A stretch of DNA of 64,000 nt from JBKBIP01 sp046297495 (lineage in GTDB: Bacteria; Planctomycetota; Planctomycetia; Gemmatales; Gemmataceae), in contig JBKBIP010000018.1 of NCBI GenBank assembly GCA_046297495.1, forward strand, positions 1-64,000, read 5' to 3'. The notes under the pieces were generated by a model that made no database searches, was not told the origin of the DNA, and saw only the letters and a list, made by a program, of their open reading frames with translations. Positions 23,631 to 32,815 of the stretch are shown piece by piece; positions within the stretch are counted from its first letter, which is position 1; every line of letters begins with the position of its first letter. A program made the position numbers and the translations under genes.

Positions 23631-24917
23631 TCAACAGTAAATCGTCTGTTGCCGATCTGGCCCCACGGAAACGAATCGCACCGGGCGGGCGAGCAGTTCG
23701 CCGAGGCGGTCGAGGTAACGGCGCGCGGCGGCGGGCAGGTCGGTCAGACGGCGGGCAGTCGAGATGTCCTCGGACCAACCCGGCAAGGTTTCATACACCG
23801 GTCGGCAGCGTTCGAGCTGGAAGGCATCACTCGGAAAGTCTTCGATGCGTTGACCGTCCAGCTCGTAGGCGACGCCGATGGACAGCTCGCTCAGACCGCT
23901 GAGCACGTCGAGCAGCATCACCGCCAGCGCGTCGGCGCCGGCCAGGTCGGCGGTGTAGCGGGTGGCGACGGCATCGAACCAGCCGCAGCGGCGCGGCCGG
24001 CCGGTGACGGTGCCGAATTCCCGGCCGCTCCGGCGGATGCGTTCGCCGATGCCGGCGGGGCCGTCGTCTAGCTCGGTGGGGAACGGACCCCGGCCGACGC
24101 GGGTGGTGTAGGCCTTGATGACGCCGATGATTTGCTCCAGCTGGCGGGTAGGGACGCCGGAGCCGCTCCAGATGCCGGCGGGGGAGCTACTGGAACTAGT
24201 GACATAAGGATAGGTACCGTGGTCGATGTCCAACAAGCTGCCTTGAGCCGCCTCGAACAGGATACGTTGCCCCGCGCGCAGGGCGCGGTGTAGGAACAAA
24301 GTGGTGTCGGCGACGTGGGGGCGTAGCTGCTCGGCATAGGCGACATACTCAGCGCACAACGCGTCGGCGTCGAAGGCGCGCGCGTGCGGCGCCAGGGCGC
24401 GCAGAATGGCGTTCTTGCGCGGCGTGATGGCGCGCAGCCGGGCGCGCAGATGGTCGGCGTGCAACAGCTCCCCCAACCGGATGCCGCACTGCCGGCCTAC
24501 TTTGTCTTGATAGCAAGGGCCGATGCCGCGCCCGGTGGTGCCGATGGCTTGGCCATTGACGGATTCGTTTAGGCGTTCCTCCTCCAGGTGGTACGGGAAG
24601 ATGACGTGGGCATGATCACTCACTAACAAGTTGGTCCCCACCACGACGCCGGCATCGCGCAGGCTGGCGACTTCCTCGATAAAGCGCGGTGGATAGACGA
24701 CGACGCCATTGGCGATGACCGAACGCACGTTCGGTTTGAGCACGCCGGTTGGGAGCAAGGAAAACTTATAGGTCACGCCGTTGGCCACCACGGTATGCCC
24801 CGCGTTGGCGCCGCCGTTGTAGCGCACGACGATGTCCTGCTGTTCCGCCAGCAGATCAACGATTTTCCCCTTGGCCTCGTCCCCCCATTGCAGGCCAACG
24901 ACACAGGTGCAGGCCAT
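23631..24917 (-). CDS. purA: Adenylosuccinate synthase
   Basis: A 428-residue enzyme that joins IMP and aspartate with GTP in the first committed step to AMP. The N-terminal P-loop CVVGLQWGDEAKGKIVDLL is intact. Later motifs are the IMP-site YNGGANAGHTVV, the GTTGRGIGPCYQDK loop and ACADE-like C-terminal signatures (GAGR-type segment VGRGPFPTEL, and SVGPDRQQTI at the end). The length is the usual one (about 430). The ATG at 24917 has GGAG upstream; in-frame ATGs at 24941 and further up would add non-conserved residues. The gene stands alone between palindromic elements. Confidence 0.95.
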   Translation of the reverse strand: MACTCVVGLQWGDEAKGKIVDLLAEQQDIVVRYNGGANAGHTVVANGVTYKFSLLPTGVLKPNVRSVIANGVVVYPPRFIEEVASLRDAGVVVGTNLLVSDHAHVIFPYHLEEERLNESVNGQAIGTTGRGIGPCYQDKVGRQCGIRLGELLHADHLRARLRAITPRKNAILRALAPHARAFDADALCAEYVAYAEQLRPHVADTTLFLHRALRAGQRILFEAAQGSLLDIDHGTYPYVTSSSSSPAGIWSGSGVPTRQLEQIIGVIKAYTTRVGRGPFPTELDDGPAGIGERIRRSGREFGTVTGRPRRCGWFDAVATRYTADLAGADALAVMLLDVLSGLSELSIGVAYELDGQRIEDFPSDAFQLERCRPVYETLPGWSEDISTARRLTDLPAAARRYLDRLGELLARPVRFVSVGPDRQQTIYC

Positions 24918-25502
24918 GATTCGCTCCGACCGATGAGCCATCCGGGTCTTCTCCGTTCTCCCTGGATTGGCGTGGAGTGATGTCTGTCTGAATACCACGA
25001 AACTCCTTGACATGTCATGAGGATAGGGGACGCCCAAAAAAACACCCGCGGCCCCACAGACCTCGGGTAGTTCGGATGTCGCGCCGCTAGAATCCACTCG
25101 TCAAATCTACTGGCCCCCCGCGCCGCCGTCAAGGGAGAATCGGTGAAGGGCGCGGTCTAGTCAAATCGGGTGGGTCTCGCACGCCACAGGTAGGTAACCA
25201 TCGAGTTTTTCTCAATTTTCATGGGGTTTTTCGCGTGAATCGGTCTTGCTTCACGAGGCGACTTCGGGTACAACCTTTTCTTCACGCCTCAAAGCGTGGG
25301 TAAGGACACTCATGGCAACCTAGCCAGCAGTACGGAGGCTGTACGCTCTCGGCGTGGACAACGTCCAACCACACCCTTGGAATCCACCTCATTCGTAATC
25401 ATTGTTGGTACGTGTCCCGTAAACAGCCAACGTAGCCGCCGATGTGCGCGGTGGATGGCTGATGGTGTTTCCTTGGTTGCCATCGAGAAAGGATACCCAC
25501 GT
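24918..25502. other. 585-base gap between purA and a small helical-protein gene
   Basis: Divergent spacer. The left part presumably carries the purA promoter. A plus-strand promoter candidate is at 25246-25274. A plus-strand open frame from a GTG at 25296 runs through to 25850, but its first 70 codons have no coding character, so they are treated as leader. Confidence 0.5.
25246..25274 (+). promoter_or_regulatory. Candidate sigma-70 type promoter
   Basis: TTGCTT (25246-25251), a 17-base spacer and TACAAC (25269-25274) point toward the small helical-protein gene. Confidence 0.45.
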
Positions 25503-25850
25503 ATGTTGACGTATTCCCACATTCCCACGAACCAATCCCGAATTTCCCATCGCAATCCGCCACTTCCCGCGCGGAAGCGATGCGCCGTCAACGCCACGCG
25601 CGCGCCGCGCGCGCTGAACGCCGATCGGGGGGCGAACCCCCGCCCAGGATTGTCGCAGCTATACCATTTGCTCGACAATCGCCTGCGCGTCACGTTGCTC
25701 GGCTTGCAAGAACTGCACCAACATCTCCAGCACGATGACACGGACCAAGCACAATCCACCTTGACCAAGATCGACGAGGATTTGCACATGTTGCGGCAAC
25801 GCTTGGCCCGCGAGCTGGGGCACGGCGGCGAGGAGGAAGTAATGATCTAA
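25503..25850 (+). CDS. Small helical protein, histidine-kinase dimerisation-like tail
   Basis: A 115-residue frame from the ATG at 25503, with AAAGGA upstream. Only the last 65 residues (LSQLYHLLDNRLRVTLLGL, then LQHDDTDQAQSTLTKIDEDLHMLRQRLAREL) look like a folded segment: two amphipathic helices separated by a short turn, as in the dimerisation hairpin of histidine kinases, but without a kinase domain. The first 45 residues are basic and low in complexity, so the true start may be later (a TTG at about 25651). Function is unknown; a small regulator or adaptor is possible. Confidence 0.5.
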   Translation: MLTYSHIPTNQSRISHRNPPLPARKRCAVNATRAPRALNADRGANPRPGLSQLYHLLDNRLRVTLLGLQELHQHLQHDDTDQAQSTLTKIDEDLHMLRQRLARELGHGGEEEVMI

Positions 25851-25997
25851 CCCCGTCGATCCCACGACCAGGAGACCCGCTCATTCATGGACGAACAGAC
25901 CAATCATCGCGCGGACAGGGACCTTCCTAACAGCCCGCCGCGTCAGCACGGGAAAGCTTGGCGCGGCCTCTTCGGGATAGGCAAATGGATGTCGCTA

Positions 25998-26045
25998 CTG
26001 GACCCAGGGCATGTTCGCTCCGCGAGTGCCTTGGGTCCAGTTTTT
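25998..26045 (+). terminator. Intrinsic terminator after the small helical-protein gene
   Basis: CTGGACCCAGGGCA (25998-26011) pairs with TGCCTTGGGTCCAG (26027-26040) at 13 of 14 positions, and TTTTT follows at once. It is 150 bases after the stop codon at 25850. Confidence 0.65.
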
Positions 26046-26065
26046 CAGTGCGGTTGTTGAGGTGG

Positions 26066-26105
26066 ATCGATTCGCGCGGGCTATCGTCTCCGAGCGCGAA
26101 GCGAT
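26066..26105. repeat. Dispersed palindromic element
   Basis: ATCGATTCGCGC (26066-26077) and GCGCGAAGCGAT (26094-26105) pair at 11 of 12 positions around a 16-base loop. It follows the terminator by 20 bases. Confidence 0.65.
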
Positions 26106-26377
26106 AAAACGGAACCACCCCGATTTTACAAATTCCTCATCTTCCTAGTTGACGCGGCCGCTAAAGTCTTTCACAATACACACTCAAAGCACCAATGGCG
26201 GTACGCTGCCCCATCCCCCCAACAAACGCGGGCACGCTGTGATCCATGCCTGCTGTTTGTCCCACAAGCCAGAGAGAGTCCATCCAGGGTTCCACCGGGG
26301 TCGGTTCGCGTTGCGCACTGCCCCAAAGTAAGAAGACAACATCCAAGTGGCAAAGCATCCCGCAGGGAGGTCGTGAC

Positions 26378-29300
26378 ATGCTGGGAATGGGCAACTGGGC
26401 GCGCGATGGCGAGCGATTCTTGGGTTTACTTGGGGGCGGGTTAATGGGGGTTGTCTTGCTGACCACTCCTGCTCTAGCCCAGGCGCCGCCCGATCAGGCC
26501 GCCGCGGCGCTGCTCAATAGCGCCCGCCGGGCTTACAACGAAAAACAAGTCGATTTCGCTATCCAGCGGTTCCGCGAATTTTTGCAGAAGTTCGGCAGTC
26601 ACCCCGAAGCGGCGTCGGCTCGCTATGGCTTGGCGCTGGCACTTTTGGACAGTCCCACGCCGAATTACCAGGAAGCCCGCGCGCTGCTGCAAGACTTAGC
26701 CGGCAACAAGAATCTGCCGGAGCATCCCAGCATTGTGTATTATCTCGGCGTGGCCATTCGCGGGCAGGGAGTACAAGAATTACAGCTGGCCGACGCCAAA
26801 CCCCAAGAAGCCCCGCAACGCTTGACAACAGCACAGCAACGATTTCAGGAAGCGGCATCGCAGTTTGCCTCGGCCTCGGCTGCGTATGCCGCCTTGGTCA
26901 AGGAGGCGCCCCCCGCGCCGCAAGAGCTGCCCGTTGAATGGGAATGGGCGGCCCGTGCCCGCTGCGACCAAGCCGAGATGGAGCTGCGCGCCGGCAAGAC
27001 CAAGGAAGCCCTGGCCACCAGCGCCCCGTTTCTCAAGGACCCCTCGTGGACGCGCAGCCGCTACCGCGACCTGGGCCGCTATTATCATGGCTATGCCGCT
27101 TTCTTGCTACATGACTATCCGACTGCTGAAATGACCTTGTCTCAGTTGGCCCCCTTTCGCGATCCTACCTTTGGCACCCACGCCCGCTATCTGTTGGCTC
27201 GCGCGCACCATCTGGCTGATGAGCGGGGGGAAGCCAGCGTGCATTACCAAGGGGTACTGGCCGATTATGACAAAAACAAACAGGACGCCCTCGAAGCATT
27301 GAAGCGGCCCGATTTGCTTCAGAAAGACCCGGTCGAAAAAGCCCGTGTCGAAGCGCTGGCCAAGGGACCGCCGCCGGACCATGTCGGCCGGGCGTCCTTC
27401 CATTACGGCGTGCTGCTTTATGAAGGGGAGCGCTTCGGCGAAGCTCAGGCCCGTTTCGCCGAGTTGCCGAAAACCTATCCCACTTCTCCGCTGCTACCCG
27501 AAGCCCAACTGCGTGTCGGTTTTTGCCAGGTGCAGCTCAAGGACTATGCCGAGGCCCTGAAAACGCTGGAACCGCTGGCGCAGAAGGAGCCGCGCTTGGC
27601 GGACCAGGCGCTGTTGTGGATCGGCAAGGCGCGTGTCGGCGCCGCCCCGGAACCGGCCAACCAACAGGCTTACGAACAAGCCCTGCGCGCTGCCATCGAT
27701 ACTTTTCGCCAGGGGGCCGACCGTGCCCAGCAAATGACATCGTCCGATCCCAGCGCCCGCGAACGCCGGGGGGAATGCCTGCTGGAAATGGCGGACACGC
27801 TACAGCTTCTCAAGCAGCACAAGGAAGCGGCCCAGGTTTATACCCAAATCCAAAATGATAAACTACTCCCCCAACGGGTGGAGGAGATCGCCTATCGCCG
27901 GATCACCGCCTTGCACCTGGCGGGCAGTCATGACGAAGCGGACAACGATTGTCGGCAATTTATCGCCGCCTATCCGAAGAGCACCTTGCTGCCCCATGTG
28001 CTATTCCGGTACGCGGAGAACAATTTCTTCCGCACTGTCGCGGCGGAGAAGAATCCGAATCTGCCGAATCGCGCCGCCGAACTGGCTCGTTTGAACGACG
28101 AGACCATCAAACGCTATCAGGAGCTTGTCACCAAATATCCTGAATTTGGCCAGATTCCGTTGGCCCGCTATGGCATCGGCTTGGCCCACTATCGCAAAGG
28201 GGAGTACGACCAAGCCCGCCAAGCGCTGGAAGCCATTCCGGCAACCGAACGGCACGGTGAATTAACCATCGTTGCTTATGTGCTCGCCGATTGTCTCATT
28301 CGCCTCACGCCGAGCACCACGCCCGAAGATGCCTTGGCCGCCGGACAGTTGGAAGACCGGCTCAAGTCCGCCGTCGCCTTGTTGGATACCTTCATCGGTG
28401 CGGCCCCCAACGCGGCGGAGACCCCCGACGCTCTTTTGAAGCTAGGCCATTGTCAACAGCGCATGGCCGAGCTGCTGATCGAGCCGGCGGAACAAAAGAA
28501 GATGCTGGCCGCCGCCCGCGCCGCCTACGAAAAATTGATGCAGCCGCCATACGCCAAACACCCAGCCCACGCGCAAGCCGTCTTCGAGCGGGCCAAGTGC
28601 CTGGCCCAAGGGGGGGACCTGGGGGGCGCCACCAATGAGCTGCGCCGCTTCACCGCCGATCCGTGGCAACAAAGCGCCGTCGCACCGATGGCGCTGGTTC
28701 ATCTGGCCACGCTGCTACGCCGGCAGAACCAGGCTGGCCCAGCGGTCGAGGTGCTGGCCCAAGCTCGGCAGCGCTACGAATCAGCGCTCGCCAATGATCC
28801 GGCGCGGGCGGCATGGGTGCCGTTGCTGCGCTACCATCACGGCTTGGCGCTGCGCGAGGCGGGCAAACTCCCCGAAGCGCGAGCCGTCTTTGATCAAATC
28901 ATCCAACAAGCTCCCAACAGCCCCGAAGCGCCGGAAGCCGCCTTGCGTCGCGGGCAATGTTTGTTGGCGGAAGGGTTGCAGCAACAACAAGCCGCCGACA
29001 AGGCTCGGACAGCCGCCACCACGCCGGAACAACAAGCCGCGGCCGCCAAGCTGCGCGAGGACGCCCTCAAGACGCTACGCGACGCCGTGCAATTCCTGGA
29101 AGCGCAAGCCCAGCAGCTACGGCAAAAACAACCTGATCTGGAAACCCGGGCACGCATGCAATACGAGATCGCTTGGGGTTATCGCTACCTGGCGCAACCT
29201 GAAATCCATGAGGCGCTGATCAAGGCCCAAGAGGAATTGGCCAAGAACCTGAAGCTAGAGATCGGCAAAGATCCGCTGCCGCCGGTGGCGGTGACGCAGA

Positions 29301-30202
29301 TTGCCGTGCAGCCGTCCGAGCAAAAAGCGCGCGCCCAGTACCAAGCCCTGATCGCCGACTTCCCCGATTTACCCTTGGCCGCCGAGGCCGCTTTCGAGTT
29401 GGCCGAGCTGTTTGGGCAACGGAATGAGCATGATCAAGCGATCCAGTTTTTGTTGGAGAGCCTGGACCGGGAACCCCCCGCCGAGCTGACCGACAAGATT
29501 CGTATTCGCTTGGGGGCGAGTTATGCCGCCAAGGGGGAGATCGAAGCGGCGTTGGCCCAATTCACCGTGGTAGCGCAGAATCCCAAGAATCCCTTGGCGG
29601 CCCAAGCGCATTACCGCGCTGGCGAGTGTCTATTGCAGGGCAAACAATGGGCCGAAGCCGCCAAGCGTTTGAGCTTGTTCCGCGACCATCCGCAGTTCCA
29701 GAATGTCGCGGGAGTCAGCGACCGCGCCCTGCTGCGGCTGGGGCATGCCTACGCCCAGCTCAACGATTGGAACCAGAGCCGGCAAGCCTACGAAACGATG
29801 GTAGGACGCTTCGGCAATAGTCTGTGGGTCCATGAAGCCCGCTTCGGCATCGGCTGGGCCTGGCAACAGCAAAAGCAGTACGACCAAGCAGTGAACGCGT
29901 ATAGTCAAGTCACGGCTAACACCCTGACTGAAACCGCTGCCAAGGCGCAATTGCAGATCGGCCGTTGCCGCTTGGAGCAAAAGCGCTATCCCGAAGCCTG
30001 CGCCGCTCTGCTGGTCGTCCCGTTCACGTATGATTTTCCCGAACTGAGCGCCGTCGCCTTGCTCGAAGCAGCCCGCTGTTGTGGTGAACAGGGACAGTCT
30101 CAACAAGCCGAGAGACTGCTGGAACGGGTGTTGCGCGATTACCCCAACACCGAATGGGCGGACGCCGCTCGCGCCCGTCTCAACTCGCTGAAGGCAGGTT
30201 GA
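26378..30202 (+). CDS. Giant exported TPR-repeat protein
   Basis: A 1274-residue protein with a signal peptide (hydrophobic FLGLLGGGLMGVVLLTT, then PALAQA) and almost continuous tetratricopeptide-like helical repeats to the end. Repeat starts of the type A-x-x-x-Y-x-x-A-L and pairs such as AARRAYNEKQVDFAIQRFREF, FARAQARFAELPKTYPTSPLLPEA and AEAAKRLSLFRDHPQF recur about every 34-38 residues. It resembles the periplasmic scaffold proteins of the YbgF/BamD kind but is far longer. It should sit in the periplasm and hold several partners. The ATG at 26378 was chosen because GGGAGG precedes it by eight bases and the signal peptide begins there. It heads a plus-strand run of exported proteins. Confidence 0.85.
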   Translation: MLGMGNWARDGERFLGLLGGGLMGVVLLTTPALAQAPPDQAAAALLNSARRAYNEKQVDFAIQRFREFLQKFGSHPEAASARYGLALALLDSPTPNYQEARALLQDLAGNKNLPEHPSIVYYLGVAIRGQGVQELQLADAKPQEAPQRLTTAQQRFQEAASQFASASAAYAALVKEAPPAPQELPVEWEWAARARCDQAEMELRAGKTKEALATSAPFLKDPSWTRSRYRDLGRYYHGYAAFLLHDYPTAEMTLSQLAPFRDPTFGTHARYLLARAHHLADERGEASVHYQGVLADYDKNKQDALEALKRPDLLQKDPVEKARVEALAKGPPPDHVGRASFHYGVLLYEGERFGEAQARFAELPKTYPTSPLLPEAQLRVGFCQVQLKDYAEALKTLEPLAQKEPRLADQALLWIGKARVGAAPEPANQQAYEQALRAAIDTFRQGADRAQQMTSSDPSARERRGECLLEMADTLQLLKQHKEAAQVYTQIQNDKLLPQRVEEIAYRRITALHLAGSHDEADNDCRQFIAAYPKSTLLPHVLFRYAENNFFRTVAAEKNPNLPNRAAELARLNDETIKRYQELVTKYPEFGQIPLARYGIGLAHYRKGEYDQARQALEAIPATERHGELTIVAYVLADCLIRLTPSTTPEDALAAGQLEDRLKSAVALLDTFIGAAPNAAETPDALLKLGHCQQRMAELLIEPAEQKKMLAAARAAYEKLMQPPYAKHPAHAQAVFERAKCLAQGGDLGGATNELRRFTADPWQQSAVAPMALVHLATLLRRQNQAGPAVEVLAQARQRYESALANDPARAAWVPLLRYHHGLALREAGKLPEARAVFDQIIQQAPNSPEAPEAALRRGQCLLAEGLQQQQAADKARTAATTPEQQAAAAKLREDALKTLRDAVQFLEAQAQQLRQKQPDLETRARMQYEIAWGYRYLAQPEIHEALIKAQEELAKNLKLEIGKDPLPPVAVTQIAVQPSEQKARAQYQALIADFPDLPLAAEAAFELAELFGQRNEHDQAIQFLLESLDREPPAELTDKIRIRLGASYAAKGEIEAALAQFTVVAQNPKNPLAAQAHYRAGECLLQGKQWAEAAKRLSLFRDHPQFQNVAGVSDRALLRLGHAYAQLNDWNQSRQAYETMVGRFGNSLWVHEARFGIGWAWQQQKQYDQAVNAYSQVTANTLTETAAKAQLQIGRCRLEQKRYPEACAALLVVPFTYDFPELSAVALLEAARCCGEQGQSQQAERLLERVLRDYPNTEWADAARARLNSLKAG

Positions 30203-30266
30203 GCGCGGCGCTGACGTTCCCCTTTCCCAATGAACGATCCCTGTCCCTTCATGGGAGGAGCTAACC

Positions 30267-32777
30267 GTGAAGTTCTCATCGAAATACTTGGGATGGTTGC
30301 TGGTCCCACTGGCAATGGTGTTGCTCTTTGGCGATTTCCAGTCGAGTCAGGCCTACGTCGAGGCGCCGATGAGCCTGGGCGCTGTGGTACAACAATCCAG
30401 CCATATCATGTTGCTGCAAGTGGAAAAAGTAGATCGGGAAAAGAACCTGATCATCTATCGCAAGATCCGGGACATTAAAGGCAAACACCCCACCGACTTG
30501 ATCAAGCACAACATCGGTCGCGGCGGCTTGCGGCCCAATGAATGGAAGGTGCAAATGGATTGGGCCGAGCCGGGCAAGCTGGCCGTCTTTTTCCACAATG
30601 GCGGGGCCAGCGAGACGTGCATCGGCATGTGGTGGTACCAGGCCTATGCCGGCGGCGAATGGTGGAACCATAGCCACGGCGAACCGTTTTTGCTGCGTTC
30701 TTATGCCGGTTCGCCGGAGAAATTGGCCACGCTGGTCGCGGCCATGTTGGCGGGGCAGGAAGTTGTCGTGCCGTGCATGGTGGACGGCAACAAGGATGAG
30801 TTACATAACCGGCGGGCCAAGATTCAACGGTTGCGAGCCAGTCTGAAGCTCCAAGACTACAACCCCAAGCGTGATTTTGTCGGCTGGGGCGGCGAAGACT
30901 TTCGCCGGCTGGCGGGAATGCCAGGCTTCACCCACTACTCGGCTTTAAGTCGGGTCGATCCCGAAGCTCAAGCGATCTCCTGCGTCGATGTCAACGGCGA
31001 TGGCAAGCTGGACCTGTGCTTGGTGGGTGGCAGTAAGGTCGTCTTGCTGCAAAATGGCGGCGAAGCGCTCAACGAGATGCCCCTCCCCTATCTGGGAGGC
31101 TGCCGGGCCGCCGTCTGGGCCGACTACAACGCCGACGGCAAACCGGACCTGCTCCTGGCCACCGCTACCGGCCCCAAGCTGTTCACCAACACCGGGGAGG
31201 GATTCCGCGATGACAGCTATTTGATACCAAAAACCACGATGGGCAGCGTCACGGCGGCGGCTTGGTTGGATTACGACGGCGACGGCTTGCCGGACATCCT
31301 TTTGGCGAATGGGTACCACGGCTTGCGGCTGTATCGCAACCAGGGCCAGATGACGCTGCCTCCCGGCCCGGTGGAGCCGCGCTTCGGCAAATGGCACTAC
31401 ATCGGCCCCTTCGACAACGCCGGCAACCGGGGCTTCGACACCGTGTATCCGGTCGAGCGGGAAATCGATCTCAGCAAATCCTACCCCGGCAAAAACGGCG
31501 AGAAAGCTGTCTGGAAGGAGGGTAACTTCAAGGACGGCGACATCAACTCGCTCATGCTCTTTCAACAGAATAATGAAGCGGTCGTCTATCTGTACCGTGA
31601 AATCGAAGTCGGGACGGCGCTGGAAATGCCCGTCTCTCTGGGAAGTGACGATACACTGACGGTTTGGCTGAACGATAAGAAAATTCACGCCGAGAACACC
31701 TACCGGGCCTGTGCTCCCGATCAGGCCCGTTTGAAACTAGCGTTGCAACCGGGCAAGAACAAGTTGCTGATGAAAATTTGTCAGGGGGGCGGCGATTGGG
31801 CCTTTTATTTCAAGGCCCAAGGCTTCGACACCAACACCCCCATTGGAACCTGGTTCGAGGATGTTTCCATCTCGGCGGGGTTGGGAACGGCAGGGATCGG
31901 TAGTGGCTTAAAGGGGGACTCGTTGACGGTCAGCGATGTCAACGGCAACGGTAGGCCGGACGTCCTGTATGGCGCGGGACAGGGCCTATTGTTGCTGAAT
32001 ACGCGCTCTGCCACGGGGGACGCCATCTTTACCGAGCAAGCAGATTCTGGCATCCGCTACCGTCCCGGCAAAGTCGGGCCGGTGTTTGGTGATTTCAACA
32101 ACGACGGCATTCCCGACCTATTCATCCCTCAAAAGGACCAGTGCCAACTCTACCAGGGGGACGGCAAGGGAGGGTTCATCGATGTCACCGCCAAAGCTGG
32201 TGACTTGGCCAAGCCCATCGGTTGGGCGACCTCCGCCGTCTGGGGAGATTTCGATAACGACGGCCATCTGGATTTGTTCGTCGGTTGCCTGTTGGGACCG
32301 AATCGTTTCTTCCGCAACCGCGGCGACGGCACCTTCGAGGATGCGACCGAAGCGATTGGTCTGCACCAGCGAATTTTCAACACGCAAGCGCTCACGGTGG
32401 CGGACCTGAATCAAGATGGGGTACTCGATCTGATCCTGAACAATGAAGGGCAGGAGTCTGCCGTGTTACTGGGGAACCGGGAAGTAGTGAACCAGCGAAC
32501 GCCAGTGACGATTCAGGTGGCAGGTACCAAAGGTGTGATCGGCAGCCAGGTGCGGATTACCGATCCCCAAGGCAAGACGCTGGCACGCTGGCAAATTTCT
32601 GGCGGCGACGGACGTGGCGGCCAGATGCCCCCGCTGGCCCACTTCGCCTTGCCGCCGGGACCGTACCGCGTGCAAGTGATGTACAGTTCCGGTGCCACGG
32701 CAGCCCAGGACATCACTGTCGCCGATTCGCCGCTGCGGAGCGTGGTTGGCGATTCCCCCATGCCCTCGCAGCCTTGA
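30267..32777 (+). CDS. Exported FG-GAP/VCBS repeat protein with an inserted beta domain
   Basis: An 836-residue exported protein. Domains in order: signal peptide (about 1-29); an N-terminal domain (about 30-175) whose VEKVDREKNL and DIKGKHP match the N-terminus of the protein at 35897; FG-GAP calcium repeats at about 240, 287 and 335 (DVNGDGKLDL, DYNADGKPDL, DYDGDGLPDI); a separate beta-sandwich-like domain (about 373-520, WHYIGPFDNAGNRGFDTVYP through DWAFYF); then four more FG-GAP repeats (about 557, 611, 662 and 713) and a C-terminal ASPIC/UnbV-like tail. The propeller therefore appears to be split by the inserted domain. FG-GAP repeats bind calcium and usually act in adhesion or surface assembly. 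It follows the TPR gene by 64 bases. Confidence 0.85.
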   Translation: MKFSSKYLGWLLVPLAMVLLFGDFQSSQAYVEAPMSLGAVVQQSSHIMLLQVEKVDREKNLIIYRKIRDIKGKHPTDLIKHNIGRGGLRPNEWKVQMDWAEPGKLAVFFHNGGASETCIGMWWYQAYAGGEWWNHSHGEPFLLRSYAGSPEKLATLVAAMLAGQEVVVPCMVDGNKDELHNRRAKIQRLRASLKLQDYNPKRDFVGWGGEDFRRLAGMPGFTHYSALSRVDPEAQAISCVDVNGDGKLDLCLVGGSKVVLLQNGGEALNEMPLPYLGGCRAAVWADYNADGKPDLLLATATGPKLFTNTGEGFRDDSYLIPKTTMGSVTAAAWLDYDGDGLPDILLANGYHGLRLYRNQGQMTLPPGPVEPRFGKWHYIGPFDNAGNRGFDTVYPVEREIDLSKSYPGKNGEKAVWKEGNFKDGDINSLMLFQQNNEAVVYLYREIEVGTALEMPVSLGSDDTLTVWLNDKKIHAENTYRACAPDQARLKLALQPGKNKLLMKICQGGGDWAFYFKAQGFDTNTPIGTWFEDVSISAGLGTAGIGSGLKGDSLTVSDVNGNGRPDVLYGAGQGLLLLNTRSATGDAIFTEQADSGIRYRPGKVGPVFGDFNNDGIPDLFIPQKDQCQLYQGDGKGGFIDVTAKAGDLAKPIGWATSAVWGDFDNDGHLDLFVGCLLGPNRFFRNRGDGTFEDATEAIGLHQRIFNTQALTVADLNQDGVLDLILNNEGQESAVLLGNREVVNQRTPVTIQVAGTKGVIGSQVRITDPQGKTLARWQISGGDGRGGQMPPLAHFALPPGPYRVQVMYSSGATAAQDITVADSPLRSVVGDSPMPSQP

Positions 32778-32815
32778 CAATATAATTACCATTTCCATCA
32801 CCAAGGTATGTATCC

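Larger units (their letters stand above)
25851..26377. other. 527-base gap with terminator and palindromic element
   Basis: This gap holds a terminator-like hairpin (25998-26045), a palindromic element (26066-26105), and an uncertain 57-codon frame from an ATG at 25887 to 26060 that contains KAWRGLFGIGKWMSLLDPG. That frame runs through the terminator hairpin, which makes it doubtful as a gene. The promoter of the large TPR gene should lie between 26106 and 26377. Confidence 0.55.
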
